A DNA stretch of 64,000 nt from Clostridia bacterium (GCA_017625435.1 JAGAKX010000044.1:1-64000); one strand, 5' to 3'. Shown: positions 52,198 through 62,383, counted from the first letter of the stretch. Notes: a model not told the origin generated them from the sequence alone. Translations and numbers: made by a program.

Positions 52198-52865
52198 CCC
52201 TTAATACCCATAAGCTCCAGGGCTTCCTTTGCAGCAGCCTGCTCCGCTTTCTTTTTCGAGTGCCCCTTGCCCGTACCTATACAGTTGGAGTTGAGATACA
52301 CCTCAACCGTAAACTCTTTATTGTGATCGGGACCGCTTTCGGCAACAAGGCGGTAGGTCAGGTGCTCATCAGGATTTTTCTGAATTACTTCCTGAAGCAT
52401 AGTTTTGTAGTCCGTAGCCTTTGCCGTATCCGTTGTGCTGGTAGAAACAAAGCGAAGCACGAATTTCTTTGCCTCTTCCATTCCGCCGTCAAGATAAATT
52501 GCGGCAATAACAGACTCAAAGGCATCGGAAAGAATAGAGGGACGCTCTCTTCCGCCTGTCATAATTTCGCCCTTACCGAGAAGTATGTAATCGCCGAGAT
52601 TTATCTCGTTTGCAAAAACTGCCAGAGATTTTTCACATACGGCATTGGCACGGAGCTTTGTAAGCTCCCCCTCGGGACGGTTTTTAAGTGTGGAAAAAAG
52701 GTATTCCGCAGTTATAAAGCCCAGCACCGAGTCGCCTAAAAATTCAAGCCTTTCGTTATCATGTCTTCCCTGCTTTTCGTTTGCATAGGAGGAATGGGAA
52801 AGGGCAAGCTGTAAAAGCTCTTTATTTCTGAAGCTGTAGCCTATCTTTTTTTCAAGCTCTTTCAT
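52194..52865 (-). CDS. rnc: Ribonuclease III
   Basis: 223 residues. RNase III signature NERLEFLGDSVLGF with the catalytic acidic residues, a second acidic cluster in SDAFESVIAAIYLD, and a C-terminal double-strand RNA-binding domain (~155-220) ending with GKGHSKKKAEQAAAKEAL. It processes rRNA precursors and double-stranded RNA. The ATG at 52865 was chosen because AGAGG lies before it and the domain starts there (MKELEKKIGYSF); an in-frame start at 52949 would overlap the trmFO end by more than 70 bases. Confidence 0.96.
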   Translation of the reverse strand: MKELEKKIGYSFRNKELLQLALSHSSYANEKQGRHDNERLEFLGDSVLGFITAEYLFSTLKNRPEGELTKLRANAVCEKSLAVFANEINLGDYILLGKGEIMTGGRERPSILSDAFESVIAAIYLDGGMEEAKKFVLRFVSTSTTDTAKATDYKTMLQEVIQKNPDEHLTYRLVAESGPDHNKEFTVEVYLNSNCIGTGKGHSKKKAEQAAAKEALELMGIKG

Positions 52866-52875
52866 TATGAACCTC

Positions 52876-54195
52876 TTACATTTCGTGGGACTGCATATAT
52901 TCCTTAAGGGATTCCGTAGCAATTGCACAGATTTTGGAATATCTTTCATGCTTATCCCTTATTCTTTCGCCCAGAGGCGGCAGCAGTCCTATTGCCGCAC
53001 CCATAGGCTGATAATTCTTTGTTTCGGTGTTTTCTACGTATCTTGAAAGTGCACCGAGCATTGTATTTTCGGGAAGAAGAAGCATTTCCTCTCCCTTAAA
53101 GCGTCTTACGGCATTTATACCGGCAATAATACCTGCCGCGGCAGATTCCATATACCCTTCCACACCCGTAATCTGTCCTGCAAAGAAAATATCGGGATGC
53201 TCCTTCATATTGAAATAAGAGGTAAGCACCCTGGGAGAATTCAGGAAGGAATTTCTGTGCATAACGCCGTAACGCACAAACTGAGCATCGTGAAGAGCAG
53301 GTATCATTGAAAACACTCTTTTCTGCTCGCCGAATTTCAGATTCGTCTGAAAGCCCACAAGATTATAAAGAGTTCCTGCCTTGTTTTCTTTTCTGAGCTG
53401 TAATACTGCCCAGGGCCGGTGCCCCGTTCTCGGATCTGTAAGTCCCACAGGCTTCATAGGACCGAAACGGATGGTGTTTTCCCCTCTTTTAGCCATTATC
53501 TCAATAGGCATACAGCCCTCATATATTTCTTTATTTTTTTCGAACTCGTGAAGAATAACGCTTTCGGCACCTATAAGCTCACGGTGGAAGGCTTCATATT
53601 CCGCCTTGTTCATAGGGCAGTTTATGTAGTCATCCTCTCCGCCCTTATCGTAACGGGACTGAGTAAATGCCTTTTCCATATCAATGCTGTCTGCCGACAC
53701 TATGGGAGCCGCCGCATCATAGAAGCTTAAATTCTCTCCGCAGAGCTTTTTTATATCCTCACTTATGCTGTCAGAGGCTAAAGGTCCTGCCGCTACTATA
53801 ACAATTCCCTCACGGGGGATTGACCTCATTTCCTCTCTTATGATTTCTATAAGGGGCTCATCCTCAACCGCCTTTGTAACCATAGCAGAGAAATCGTCAC
53901 GGTTTACGGCAAGAGCACCGCCTGCAGGTACTGCAGTTGCCTTCGCACATTTCACGGTGATGCTGCCGAGCATCTCCATCTCATTCTTGAGAAGACCTGC
54001 GGCTGAATCGGGACGTGCCGCCTTGAAGGAATTTGAGCACACAAGCTCGCAGAAATTTTCACTTTTGTGGGCAGGGGAAAACCTTACGGGCTTCATTTCG
54101 TAAAGACGGCACTTTATGCCTGCTCTTGCTATTTGCATTGCCGCCTCACAGCCTGCAAAGCCTGCCCCTATAACGGTAATATAATCAGTCTTCAT
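52876..54195 (-). CDS. trmFO: tRNA (uracil-54-C5)-methyltransferase TrmFO, folate/FAD dependent
   Basis: 439 residues. FAD-binding GAGFAGCEAAMQIA at the N-terminus, CELVCSNSFKAARP, PAGGALAVNRDDF, FGPMKPVGLTDPRTG and GQITGVEGYMESAAAG are TrmFO hallmarks. It makes 5-methyluridine at position 54 in tRNA with methylenetetrahydrofolate. ATG at 54195 with AGGATAAAG upstream; a longer in-frame start (54246) would lie within topA. The 5' end overlaps the topA stop by 11 bases, the usual topA-trmFO pairing. Confidence 0.95.
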   Translation of the reverse strand: MKTDYITVIGAGFAGCEAAMQIARAGIKCRLYEMKPVRFSPAHKSENFCELVCSNSFKAARPDSAAGLLKNEMEMLGSITVKCAKATAVPAGGALAVNRDDFSAMVTKAVEDEPLIEIIREEMRSIPREGIVIVAAGPLASDSISEDIKKLCGENLSFYDAAAPIVSADSIDMEKAFTQSRYDKGGEDDYINCPMNKAEYEAFHRELIGAESVILHEFEKNKEIYEGCMPIEIMAKRGENTIRFGPMKPVGLTDPRTGHRPWAVLQLRKENKAGTLYNLVGFQTNLKFGEQKRVFSMIPALHDAQFVRYGVMHRNSFLNSPRVLTSYFNMKEHPDIFFAGQITGVEGYMESAAAGIIAGINAVRRFKGEEMLLLPENTMLGALSRYVENTETKNYQPMGAAIGLLPPLGERIRDKHERYSKICAIATESLKEYMQSHEM

Positions 54196-56302
54196 CTTTA
54201 TCCTGTTTCTTTCCGCCTTTTCTTTCAAAACCGCATTTTTCGTCAAGACATTTCACAACATTTCCTCTTGAACGGAAAAGTGTTTTTCCGCAGTCGGGAC
54301 AGTTTTCCTTTGTGGGGGTATCCCAGGTCATAAAGGTACACTTCGGGAAGCCCGAGCAGCCGAAGAAGGTGTGCCCCTTCTTTGATTTCTTGCTGATAAC
54401 GGTGTTTCCGCATATAGGACAGCTGCCCTGTGTTTCCTGTACGAAGGGCTTTGTAAATTTACACTCGGGATAACCGGGGCAGGCAAAGAATTTGCCGAAT
54501 CTGCCCACCTTGACAATAAGATTTCTTCCGCACTTTTCGCAGGGAATATCCGTCTTGTCCTCTTCAAGGCTTATCTTCACACCCTCCATTGAGCTCTTTG
54601 CCTTTTTGAGAGTATCCTCAAATTCATCATAGAAGCCGTGAAGCATCTTTATATAGTCGTAACCGCCCTCTTCAATTTTATCAAGGTCGGCTTCCATACC
54701 TGCCGTGAATTTTGTATTAACAATCTTGGGGAATTTCTCTTTGAGAAGATTTACGATTGCAGTACCGAGCTCCGTGGGTGCAAGAAGCTTCTTTGATTCT
54801 CTTACAACATAGTCACGGTCAAGAATTATTGAGAGAATTGAAGCATAGGTACTGGGTCTGCCCACACCCGTCTCCTCAAGCATTTTGATAAGAGATGCTT
54901 CCGAGAAACGAAGGGGAGGCTGAGTGAAGTGCTGTTCGTCCTTGATTTCCTTTGTTCTGAGAACTGCATCCTCTGTAAGCTCGGGAAGAACAGAAGAGCT
55001 TTCTTCCTCTTCGGAATTGTTATCGTAAAGAACGCTGTAGCCGTCAAAACGGACAGTATAGCCCGATGCATTGAATACGCAGTATTCCTCTGCATTTCCC
55101 TCTTTTGCGGCAATAATTTCAGCCTTCGTGGTATCCTGAACACAGTTTGCCATAAGAGAAGCCATAAAACGGCACCAGATGAGGTTGTATATCTTATACT
55201 GCTCTGAGGTAAGTGATGACTTTGCCTTTTCGGGAGTGAGCTCCACAAGTGAGGGCCTTATAGCCTCGTGGCCGTCCTGAGCACCCTCTCTCGTCTTGAA
55301 ATAACGGGGCTTTTCGGGAAGATACTTATCACCGTAATTCTCTTTTATGAACTGATTGCCGAGAGCTCTTGACTCCTCGGAAATACGAAGAGAGTCTGTT
55401 CTCATATAGGTAATAAGACCCACAGAGCCGATTCCCTCAATCTCAACGCCTTCATAAAGCTCCTGAGCTACCTTCATTGTACGCTTTGCCGTAAAGCCCA
55501 GTCTCTTTGAAGCCTCCTGCTGAAGAGTTGATGTAATAAAGGGAGGCGAGGGCTGTTTCTTTCTGATGCCCTTCTTGACCTTTCCCACGGTAAACACGGC
55601 GCCGTCAAGCTTCCTGAGAATCTTATCCGTATCCTCTTTGCAGGAAAGCTTTATTTTACCCGTTTCGTCACCCCAGAAGCCTGCCTTGAAGCTCTTTTTT
55701 GAAGGGGGTGCCTGAAGAAGTGCGTCAATTGTCCAGTATTCCTCGGGAACAAACTTTTTGATTTCCTCTTCCCTGTCAACAATAAGACGGAGTGCAACAC
55801 TCTGCACACGGCCTGCCGACAGACCTCTTCTTATCTTCTGTGAAATGAAGGGAGAAAGTCTGTAGCCTACAAGGCGGTCAAGAATTCTTCTTGCCTGCTG
55901 TGCGTTTACAAGGTCAAGGTCGATTTTTGAAGGATTGTTTATTCCGTTTTCGACGCTCTTTTTGTTGATTTCGTTGAATTTTACACGGTTAAGCTTATTT
56001 GTATCAAGCCCTAAAAGTGTTGCAAGATGCCAGGAAATGGCTTCACCCTCACGGTCAGGGTCAGTTGCGAGGTAAACCTCCTCGCTTTTCTTTGCAAGGG
56101 CACTGAGCTCCTCTATAAGCTTCTCCTTTCCCTTGATGATGGTGTAATCGGGTTCAAAATCACGGCTGACATCAACACTCAGCTTATTTGCGTGCAAATC
56201 TCTGATGTGACCCATTGATGCCTTTACCTCAAAGCCGGGTCCGAGATATTTTTTAATGGTTTTTGCCTTTGCAGGCGACTCAACAATAACAAGTTTTGAC
56301 AT
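54185..56302 (-). CDS. topA: DNA topoisomerase I
   Basis: 705 residues, type IA topoisomerase. TOPRIM domain with LVIVESPAKAKTIKKYLG and TDPDREGEAISWHLA, the active-site Tyr in GLITYMRTDSLRIS, and RPSTYASILSIILDR. Three C-terminal zinc-ribbon segments with CxxC pairs (CEKCGRN, CPICGNT, CPDCGKT) precede a lysine-rich end. It relaxes negative supercoils in the wake of transcription. AGGAAG stands before the ATG. It lies between dprA and trmFO, the common Firmicutes order. Confidence 0.97.
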   Translation of the reverse strand: MSKLVIVESPAKAKTIKKYLGPGFEVKASMGHIRDLHANKLSVDVSRDFEPDYTIIKGKEKLIEELSALAKKSEEVYLATDPDREGEAISWHLATLLGLDTNKLNRVKFNEINKKSVENGINNPSKIDLDLVNAQQARRILDRLVGYRLSPFISQKIRRGLSAGRVQSVALRLIVDREEEIKKFVPEEYWTIDALLQAPPSKKSFKAGFWGDETGKIKLSCKEDTDKILRKLDGAVFTVGKVKKGIRKKQPSPPFITSTLQQEASKRLGFTAKRTMKVAQELYEGVEIEGIGSVGLITYMRTDSLRISEESRALGNQFIKENYGDKYLPEKPRYFKTREGAQDGHEAIRPSLVELTPEKAKSSLTSEQYKIYNLIWCRFMASLMANCVQDTTKAEIIAAKEGNAEEYCVFNASGYTVRFDGYSVLYDNNSEEEESSSVLPELTEDAVLRTKEIKDEQHFTQPPLRFSEASLIKMLEETGVGRPSTYASILSIILDRDYVVRESKKLLAPTELGTAIVNLLKEKFPKIVNTKFTAGMEADLDKIEEGGYDYIKMLHGFYDEFEDTLKKAKSSMEGVKISLEEDKTDIPCEKCGRNLIVKVGRFGKFFACPGYPECKFTKPFVQETQGSCPICGNTVISKKSKKGHTFFGCSGFPKCTFMTWDTPTKENCPDCGKTLFRSRGNVVKCLDEKCGFERKGGKKQDKDED

Positions 56303-56335
56303 ATATATTAATCTTCCTTTGGAAAAAATTAGTTA

Positions 56336-57580
56336 TCAGATTGCTTCAACAACAGCACCGGGCAGATTTCTTATAAGCCCGAAAATTTCGAGCTCTGTTA
56401 CAGCTGTCAGTACTGCTCTTACGGGAAGTCCCGTAATGTCAACGAGCTTATTTACATCTCTTTTGTCCTCAAGGAGCACGGAGTAAATTTTCTTTGCATC
56501 CTCACTTGCAAAGTCGGGAACTTCCTTTAAGGTTTTCTCTTCCTTCACGGGAGGAGCCTTTTTCTTTTGTTCCGTATTATTCACGTTAGGCTCTGCCTTT
56601 ACGGAAATTTCTTCTTCCCTTGCCTTCTCCGTTTTTCTGAGAGTGTAAGCCTCCTTCGGCACGCTGTCCCCGTCAACAGACCTGTTACAGTAGCCCTCAT
56701 TGAAATTCCTGCCGAAAGCTTCTCTCAGGGGATAAGCAATATCTCCCGCATTATTGAAGATATAAGCGCCCTCCGCAAGAAGCTTCTTACAGCCCTCTGA
56801 GGGAAAAAGCTTTTCGGACACCGCATAAACACGGCGCTTCTGCTTTTTAGCTGTTCCGGCGGTTATAAGAGATCCGCTTTTTTCACCTGCATAGGTTACA
56901 AGCACAGCATCGCTCATTCCCGATATAATACGGTTTCTTTCGGGGAAGGTAAATCTTGAAGGAGCTTCACCCGGTAACATTTCGGTTATATAAACACCGT
57001 TTCTGCAGACTTCCTTGTAAAAATCTCCCAGACGGTTCATATATTCATTTCCGAGACCGCAGCCCAGCACACCGACTGTAGCACCGCCTGCGGCAATTGC
57101 ACCCTTATGTGCTGCAGTATCAACACCAAGAGCCGCACCGCTGACAATAACGGCACCCGTTTTCGCAAGATTATACGCGGCAGACCAGGAAAGAGCAAGA
57201 GCCTCATCGGGAGCCTTTCTTGAACCGACCATTGCCACCTTCGCACCGTCTCTCAGCACCTCTTTATCTCCCTGATAAAAAAGCACATAAGGATAATCAC
57301 CTATCTCGAGAAGCCGCTGAGGATACAAAGGAGATTCAAAGGTTATTGCATCTCCGCCCAAGTCCTTCGCGGTCTCAATTGCATCATACGCATCAAAGAG
57401 GCTGAAGGCTGAAAGTCTTTCTCTTGTAAAGTCGCGGAGAAGTCCTTCCGTATCCCCGTCCTTTGTCACGACCTCGTAAAGCTTTTCAAAGCCGCCGTAG
57501 TGCTCAAGTGCCTTTTTCGCTTTCTTACTGCCTCCGAAAAGTCCCTGATACCACATAATGTAGTGTATTCTTTTATACAT
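56336..57580 (-). CDS. dprA: DNA-processing protein DprA
   Basis: 414 residues. Rossmann-fold DprA domain: VAMVGSRKAPDEAL, VSGAALGVDTAAHKGA, the GLGNEYMN turn, FPERNRIISGMSDAVLV and GSLITAGTAKKQKR. A charged K/E-rich linker (~315-350) leads to a C-terminal winged helix (DVNKLVDITGLPVRAV) resembling the DML1-like domain. DprA loads RecA on incoming single-stranded DNA in transformation. The other competence genes are not in this window, but a weak MecA-like gene is. Alternative starts near residue 9 (MWYQGLFGG) are possible. Confidence 0.94.
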   Translation of the reverse strand: MYKRIHYIMWYQGLFGGSKKAKKALEHYGGFEKLYEVVTKDGDTEGLLRDFTRERLSAFSLFDAYDAIETAKDLGGDAITFESPLYPQRLLEIGDYPYVLFYQGDKEVLRDGAKVAMVGSRKAPDEALALSWSAAYNLAKTGAVIVSGAALGVDTAAHKGAIAAGGATVGVLGCGLGNEYMNRLGDFYKEVCRNGVYITEMLPGEAPSRFTFPERNRIISGMSDAVLVTYAGEKSGSLITAGTAKKQKRRVYAVSEKLFPSEGCKKLLAEGAYIFNNAGDIAYPLREAFGRNFNEGYCNRSVDGDSVPKEAYTLRKTEKAREEEISVKAEPNVNNTEQKKKAPPVKEEKTLKEVPDFASEDAKKIYSVLLEDKRDVNKLVDITGLPVRAVLTAVTELEIFGLIRNLPGAVVEAI

Positions 57581-57584
57581 TCCC

Positions 57585-58364
57585 TCACCTGTCCTTCATA
57601 AACTCCCATATAAGCACGGTAGCCGCCGCCGAAGCGTTGAGGGATTCTGCCTTGCCCTTCATAGGGATGGTTATTCTGTGAGTTGAAAGTGAAAGCGTTT
57701 CTTCGCTGATGCCGTTGCCCTCGTTACCGATTATCAGCACACAGCCGCCGTCCTTGGAAGTCTTTGTAACATCCGCAGCGGAAGGGTCAACAACACTTGC
57801 AAATATTTTCATATTATTGTTTTTGCATTCCGTAAGAATATCTCCGGGAGTGTCCGTTTTTATTACGGGGAAGCGCAGAAGCGCACCCATTGATGCACGA
57901 AGTGCCTTGGGGGAATAAATGTCACAGCCCGAATTTACTATAATTCCGTCTGCACCCATAGCCTCTGCAGTACGTACTATTGCACCCATATTGTCGGGAT
58001 TCTGCACGTTATCCGTAAAGACGTACATTCCGCCGCTTTTTATTTCACGGAAAACACCCGGCTGACGGCATACGGCAAAAAAGCCCTGAGAATTTTTTGT
58101 ATCGGAAAGCTTTTCAGCCACACTTTCGGGAATAAGAAATGAATTTTCCGCTTTTTCCGAAAGAAGCTCATATTCGGAAAAATATTTTTCCTTTGCCTTT
58201 TCCGTTGCGAAAAACTGTTTTATTGTAACACCGTTCAATGCGGCATCCTTACAAAGACGTGCGCCTTCAAGCAGGAAAAGTCCCGTGCTTTTGCGTTCCT
58301 TGAGTTCCTTAAGGGCAGCAGCCGCTTTTACGGCAGGATTGTTTCTTGAGGTTATTTCTTCCAT
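57585..58364 (-). CDS. TrmH/SpoU-family RNA 2'-O-methyltransferase
   Basis: 259 residues. An N-terminal L30e-like substrate-binding domain (~1-95) and a C-terminal SPOUT domain with TDNVQNPDNMGAIVRTAEA, LIIGNEGNGIS and HRITIPMKGKAESLNASAAA, the three SpoU motifs. Such enzymes methylate 2'-OH groups in rRNA or tRNA; the specific position cannot be told. The gene overlaps nothing but follows the CPBP gene by two bases. Confidence 0.92.
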   Translation of the reverse strand: MEEITSRNNPAVKAAAALKELKERKSTGLFLLEGARLCKDAALNGVTIKQFFATEKAKEKYFSEYELLSEKAENSFLIPESVAEKLSDTKNSQGFFAVCRQPGVFREIKSGGMYVFTDNVQNPDNMGAIVRTAEAMGADGIIVNSGCDIYSPKALRASMGALLRFPVIKTDTPGDILTECKNNNMKIFASVVDPSAADVTKTSKDGGCVLIIGNEGNGISEETLSLSTHRITIPMKGKAESLNASAAATVLIWEFMKDR

Positions 58365-58366
58365 AG

Positions 58367-59638
58367 TTACCCCACGGTTATATCCGTTAAAATATTTTTA
58401 AGCATAAGAAGAAGGGCTACAAGCATAGCAGGCATAAGGAAATATACCGCCGCAGCCTTGCCTTTCTTTATGTCCACCTTTGAGGGATAAAGCTTCATCA
58501 TACGGGGATTTTTCCAGGAGTATCCTGTAAGTGCCACCACACCGATGATAATTATTCCGTAGGTGAACAATGCCGAGAAAACAAGATTTGTTCCGTCCGA
58601 AAGCCCCGTTCTTGCCCAGGAGAATATGACGGACAGGAAATTATTGAGAAAGTGTATTATGATACCGGTCCACAGAGAATCCGTTACAATTGCGGCATAG
58701 CCAAGAGCCACACCTGCAATAATTGCAAAGGGCATCTGCATAAGATTTCCGTGAACAAGACCGAACATAACACCCGAAACTATAATTGCAAACCAGTCGC
58801 CGTATTTGCGAAGAGGCTGCATTATAACTCCTCTGAAAGCGAACTCTTCAAAAAATGCAGGGAAAACAGCCATATACATAACTGTGCATATAAGCTGAAA
58901 AGCATTTTCGGGAAGAGGGTCCTGCTGAGTCAGTGCCATATCGTAGGAATATGAGCTTATTCCGAATGAAGAGAAAAAGGTCATCATATAAGACACCGCA
59001 ATATTTCCTATATAGCATACACCAAGCCCTGCGGGAACAAGAAAAGCAACTCCCGAATTCTTACGGGGAGCCCCCAGAGGAAGTGTGATACCGGCTGTTT
59101 TTTTCAGAAAAATGTAAGCCAGGAAAAACGGCAGAGCTACACCGAGCAGGGTATATATCATACCGAAAACCGCTTCCGCTGTGGGATTCCGGGTGTAAAG
59201 AGTATACAGCGTTTCATTTAAGCCGAGAATTGTACCGAAAACGGTGCCGAAAATTTCAAAAAGAATAACAGCACCTGCTGCCGCAATAGAAGAAAGAGAC
59301 AGCGTCAATACCTTTCTATCGGAGAAAAATGCGGTAAGCTTTTTTATAAAAGCGGAAATTTTATCCCCGGCGGAGGGCTTTTTTCTGTAAGGGTAACCGC
59401 CGTAAGGAGGCTGATTTCCGTACGGATACTGTCCGTAGGGCGGCTGATTTCCGTAAGGGGGCTGACCGCCGTAGGGATACTGATTGCCGAAGGGATACCC
59501 GTTTCCGAAAGGTGCCTCTTCACGGGCATTCCCCTCCCCGTTTTCACGGGAAGGGGGTATATCAGTTTTATTTTCCCGGGGCTCTTCCCTTTCGGGGAAA
59601 TTGCCGTAAGGAGAAAAATTATCTGTCAAAAAAATCAC
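58367..59638 (-). CDS. CPBP-family intramembrane metalloprotease with a tyrosine/proline-rich N-terminus
   Basis: 423 residues. The first ~90 residues are hydrophilic and repetitive, with PYGNQ and PYG units rich in Y, P, G, N and Q. A membrane region with about eight helices follows, carrying the CPBP (Abi) motifs FFEEFAFRGV (EExxxR), MFGLVHGN and IIIHFLNN. The family includes prenyl-endopeptidase-like membrane proteases and bacteriocin immunity proteins; the substrate is unknown. The start is GTG at 59638, or TTG at 59629, which has the better-spaced GGAAG site. The gene follows secA by 13 bases. Confidence 0.85.
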   Translation of the reverse strand: MIFLTDNFSPYGNFPEREEPRENKTDIPPSRENGEGNAREEAPFGNGYPFGNQYPYGGQPPYGNQPPYGQYPYGNQPPYGGYPYRKKPSAGDKISAFIKKLTAFFSDRKVLTLSLSSIAAAGAVILFEIFGTVFGTILGLNETLYTLYTRNPTAEAVFGMIYTLLGVALPFFLAYIFLKKTAGITLPLGAPRKNSGVAFLVPAGLGVCYIGNIAVSYMMTFFSSFGISSYSYDMALTQQDPLPENAFQLICTVMYMAVFPAFFEEFAFRGVIMQPLRKYGDWFAIIVSGVMFGLVHGNLMQMPFAIIAGVALGYAAIVTDSLWTGIIIHFLNNFLSVIFSWARTGLSDGTNLVFSALFTYGIIIIGVVALTGYSWKNPRMMKLYPSKVDIKKGKAAAVYFLMPAMLVALLLMLKNILTDITVG

Positions 59639-59651
59639 TTCCGATTAAAAT

Positions 59652-62366
59652 TTATCTTCCGCAGCAATGCTTGTATTTTTTGCCGCTTCCGCAGGGACAG
59701 GGATCGTTTCTGCCGACCTTTGCACCCTTTGTTACGGGCTTTTTCTTTTCCTCTGCATCGCCGCCGCCTGAGGATGAAGTCACCTTAATTACCTGCTGAC
59801 GCTTTACATCCTCTTCGGAGCGTACTCTTCTTGTAAAGAGCATCTGCACCGTATCCTCACGGATGGAAGCAGACATTTCGTCAAACATATCGTAGGTCAT
59901 CTGTCTGAATGCAACAACGGGATCCTGGTTTGCATAAGCACGAAGAGATATACCGCGCTTGAGCTGATCCATGGCATCAATGTGGTCAATCCACTTCATA
60001 TCAACATTTCTGAGAAGTGCATACTGCTGAAGCTGCTTCACAACGTCCTCACCGTGCTCAGCCGTCAGCTCCTCAAGACGTGCTTCACAAAGAGATACGA
60101 GATGCTCCTTGATGTCCGATGCGCTGTCGAAGTCTGAAAGACCCTTGCCCTCGAGAAGCCAGGAATACTTGGAAACAAGACCTACAGTATTCCACTTGTC
60201 GGGTGATACGGAATCCGAGCAGAAAAGGTCAACATTATCGCTGATGCTTTCCTTTATCATCTTGCGGATGGTGGCATCCATATCCTCACCGTCAAGAACA
60301 CGGTCGCGCTGCTCGTATATAAGCGCTCTCTGCTTGTTGATGACGTCGTCATAGCTTATTGTATGCTTACGGGCGGCAAAGTGGTTGGATTCAACACGCT
60401 TCTGTGCATTTTCAATTGCAGAGGAGAACATATTTGCCTCAAGAGCAAGATTTTCATCACGGAACATCTTCATAATTCTTTCAAATCTGTCACCGCCGAA
60501 AACTCTTAAAAGATCGTCATCTGCGGCAAGATAGAAACGGCTTTCACCGGGGTCACCCTGTCGTCCTGCACGTCCTCTCAACTGATTGTCAATTCGTCTT
60601 GCCTCGTGGCGCACGGTACCGATGATAAAGAGACCGCCGGCGGCTCTTACCTTTTCGGCATCAGCTTTCAGCTCCTGTGAATATTTTGCCTGAAGCTCGG
60701 AGAATACTCTTCTTGCTTCAAGGATTTCTTCATTATCGGTATCCGAGAAGCCCGTAGCCTCTGAAATGAGCTCGTCAATAAAGCCCATCTTCTTCATTTC
60801 GTTCTTTGCCATGTGCTCGGCATTACCGCCGAGGATAATATCGGTGCCTCGGCCTGCCATATTGGTAGCAATCGTAACTGCACCGGGCTTACCTGCCTGA
60901 GCAACGATTTCTGCTTCTCTTGCGTGCTGTTTTGCATTGAGCACCTCGTGCTTGATTCCGCTTCTTTTAAGCGCAGAGGAAAGAGCCTCGGACTTATCGA
61001 TGCTGACAGTACCTACAAGAACGGGCTGTCCCTTTGCGTGGCATTCCTTAATCTGCTCGATAACGGCAGCAAACTTCTTCTGCTCGTTAACGTACATAAC
61101 ATCGGGATGGTCTTTTCTTATCATAGGCTTGTTTGTGGGGATTTCAACAATATCAAGAGCATAAATCTCCTTGAATTCCTCACTTTCCGTCATAGCCGTA
61201 CCCGTCATACCCGAAAGCTTCTTATAGAGACGGAAATAGTTCTGAAGCGTTACGGTTGCAAGAGTCTTGTTTTCCTTGCCGAGCTTTACGCCTTCCTTTA
61301 CTTCTATAGCCTGATGAAGACCCTCGCTGTAGCGTCTTCCGTGCATTACACGGCCCGTAAATTCGTCAACGATAAGCACCTGACCGTCAACCACAACATA
61401 GTTTACGTCACGCTGCATAACGCCTCTTGCCTTGATAGCCTGATTGATGTGGTGGAGGAGCTGCATATTTTCGGCATCCATAAGGTTTTCGACACCGAAA
61501 TGTCCCTCTGCCTTCTTGATACCGTTCTTTGTAAGGGTAGCTGTTCTTGCCTTTTCGTCAACGATATAGTCGAATTCACCTGCAATATCGTCAAGGCTTG
61601 TTCTTGACTGAACATCGGTGATTCTGTGAACGGAAAGCTTCTTTGCGAAATCGTCCGCTCTCTGATACTCATCGGAGGAAACGCTGCCGGCACCCGAGAT
61701 AATAAGAGGAGTTCTTGCTTCGTCAATAAGAATGGAGTCAACCTCGTCCACGATTGCAAAAATATGGCCTCTCTGAGACTTATTCTCTTTGTAAAGCGCC
61801 ATATTGTCACGCAGATAGTCAAAGCCCATTTCGGTACTGGTACCGTATGTGATATCGCAGAGATATGCAGCCTTCTTTTCATCGGGAGCCTGCATATTGT
61901 AAACAAGACCTACGGAAAGTCCCATAAAACGGAAAACCTTTCCCATCCACTCGGAGTCACGGCGTGCAAGGTATTCGTTTACGGTTACAACGTGAACACC
62001 CTTGCCCGTAAGTGCATTAAGGTAAGCCGGGAGAGTTGCAACAAGGGTTTTTCCTTCACCCGTTCTCATTTCGGCAATTCTGCCCTGATGAAGGACAATA
62101 CCGCCGATAACCTGCACGGGGAAATGCTTCATCTTAAGAACACGCCAGGATGCCTCACGGCAGGCGGCAAATGCCTCGGGGAGGATATCGTCAAGGCTCT
62201 CGCCCTTCTCAAGTCTCTCTTTGAAATAAGGGGTCTTTGCCTTCAGCTGTTCATCCGTAAGAGCGGAATATTCGTCCTCAAGCTCCAGCACCTTATCTGC
62301 AACGGAGCGTACCTTCTTTACCTCTCTTGATGAATAGTCACCGAAGATTTTTTTAAGAAATGACAT
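59652..62366 (-). CDS. secA: Preprotein translocase ATPase SecA
   Basis: 904 residues. DEAD motor: EMRTGEGKTLVATLPAYL (Walker A), IVDEVDSILIDEART (Walker B), second motor domain with VTIATNMAGRGTDIILG and LRGRAGRQGDPG, a substrate cross-linking domain between, and a C-terminal zinc finger PCPCGSGKKYKHCC that binds SecB or the membrane surface. It powers protein export through SecYEG. Length is slightly above that of B. subtilis SecA. AAGGAAG stands before the ATG; a short hairpin lies upstream. Confidence 0.98.
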   Translation of the reverse strand: MSFLKKIFGDYSSREVKKVRSVADKVLELEDEYSALTDEQLKAKTPYFKERLEKGESLDDILPEAFAACREASWRVLKMKHFPVQVIGGIVLHQGRIAEMRTGEGKTLVATLPAYLNALTGKGVHVVTVNEYLARRDSEWMGKVFRFMGLSVGLVYNMQAPDEKKAAYLCDITYGTSTEMGFDYLRDNMALYKENKSQRGHIFAIVDEVDSILIDEARTPLIISGAGSVSSDEYQRADDFAKKLSVHRITDVQSRTSLDDIAGEFDYIVDEKARTATLTKNGIKKAEGHFGVENLMDAENMQLLHHINQAIKARGVMQRDVNYVVVDGQVLIVDEFTGRVMHGRRYSEGLHQAIEVKEGVKLGKENKTLATVTLQNYFRLYKKLSGMTGTAMTESEEFKEIYALDIVEIPTNKPMIRKDHPDVMYVNEQKKFAAVIEQIKECHAKGQPVLVGTVSIDKSEALSSALKRSGIKHEVLNAKQHAREAEIVAQAGKPGAVTIATNMAGRGTDIILGGNAEHMAKNEMKKMGFIDELISEATGFSDTDNEEILEARRVFSELQAKYSQELKADAEKVRAAGGLFIIGTVRHEARRIDNQLRGRAGRQGDPGESRFYLAADDDLLRVFGGDRFERIMKMFRDENLALEANMFSSAIENAQKRVESNHFAARKHTISYDDVINKQRALIYEQRDRVLDGEDMDATIRKMIKESISDNVDLFCSDSVSPDKWNTVGLVSKYSWLLEGKGLSDFDSASDIKEHLVSLCEARLEELTAEHGEDVVKQLQQYALLRNVDMKWIDHIDAMDQLKRGISLRAYANQDPVVAFRQMTYDMFDEMSASIREDTVQMLFTRRVRSEEDVKRQQVIKVTSSSGGGDAEEKKKPVTKGAKVGRNDPCPCGSGKKYKHCCGR

Positions 62367-62383
62367 CTGATTCTTCCTTTCGC

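Noticed and set aside
60813-61607. 264-codon plus-strand frame opposite secA
   Set aside because: SecA is unmistakable on the minus strand, and the antisense frame has no ribosome site or domain.
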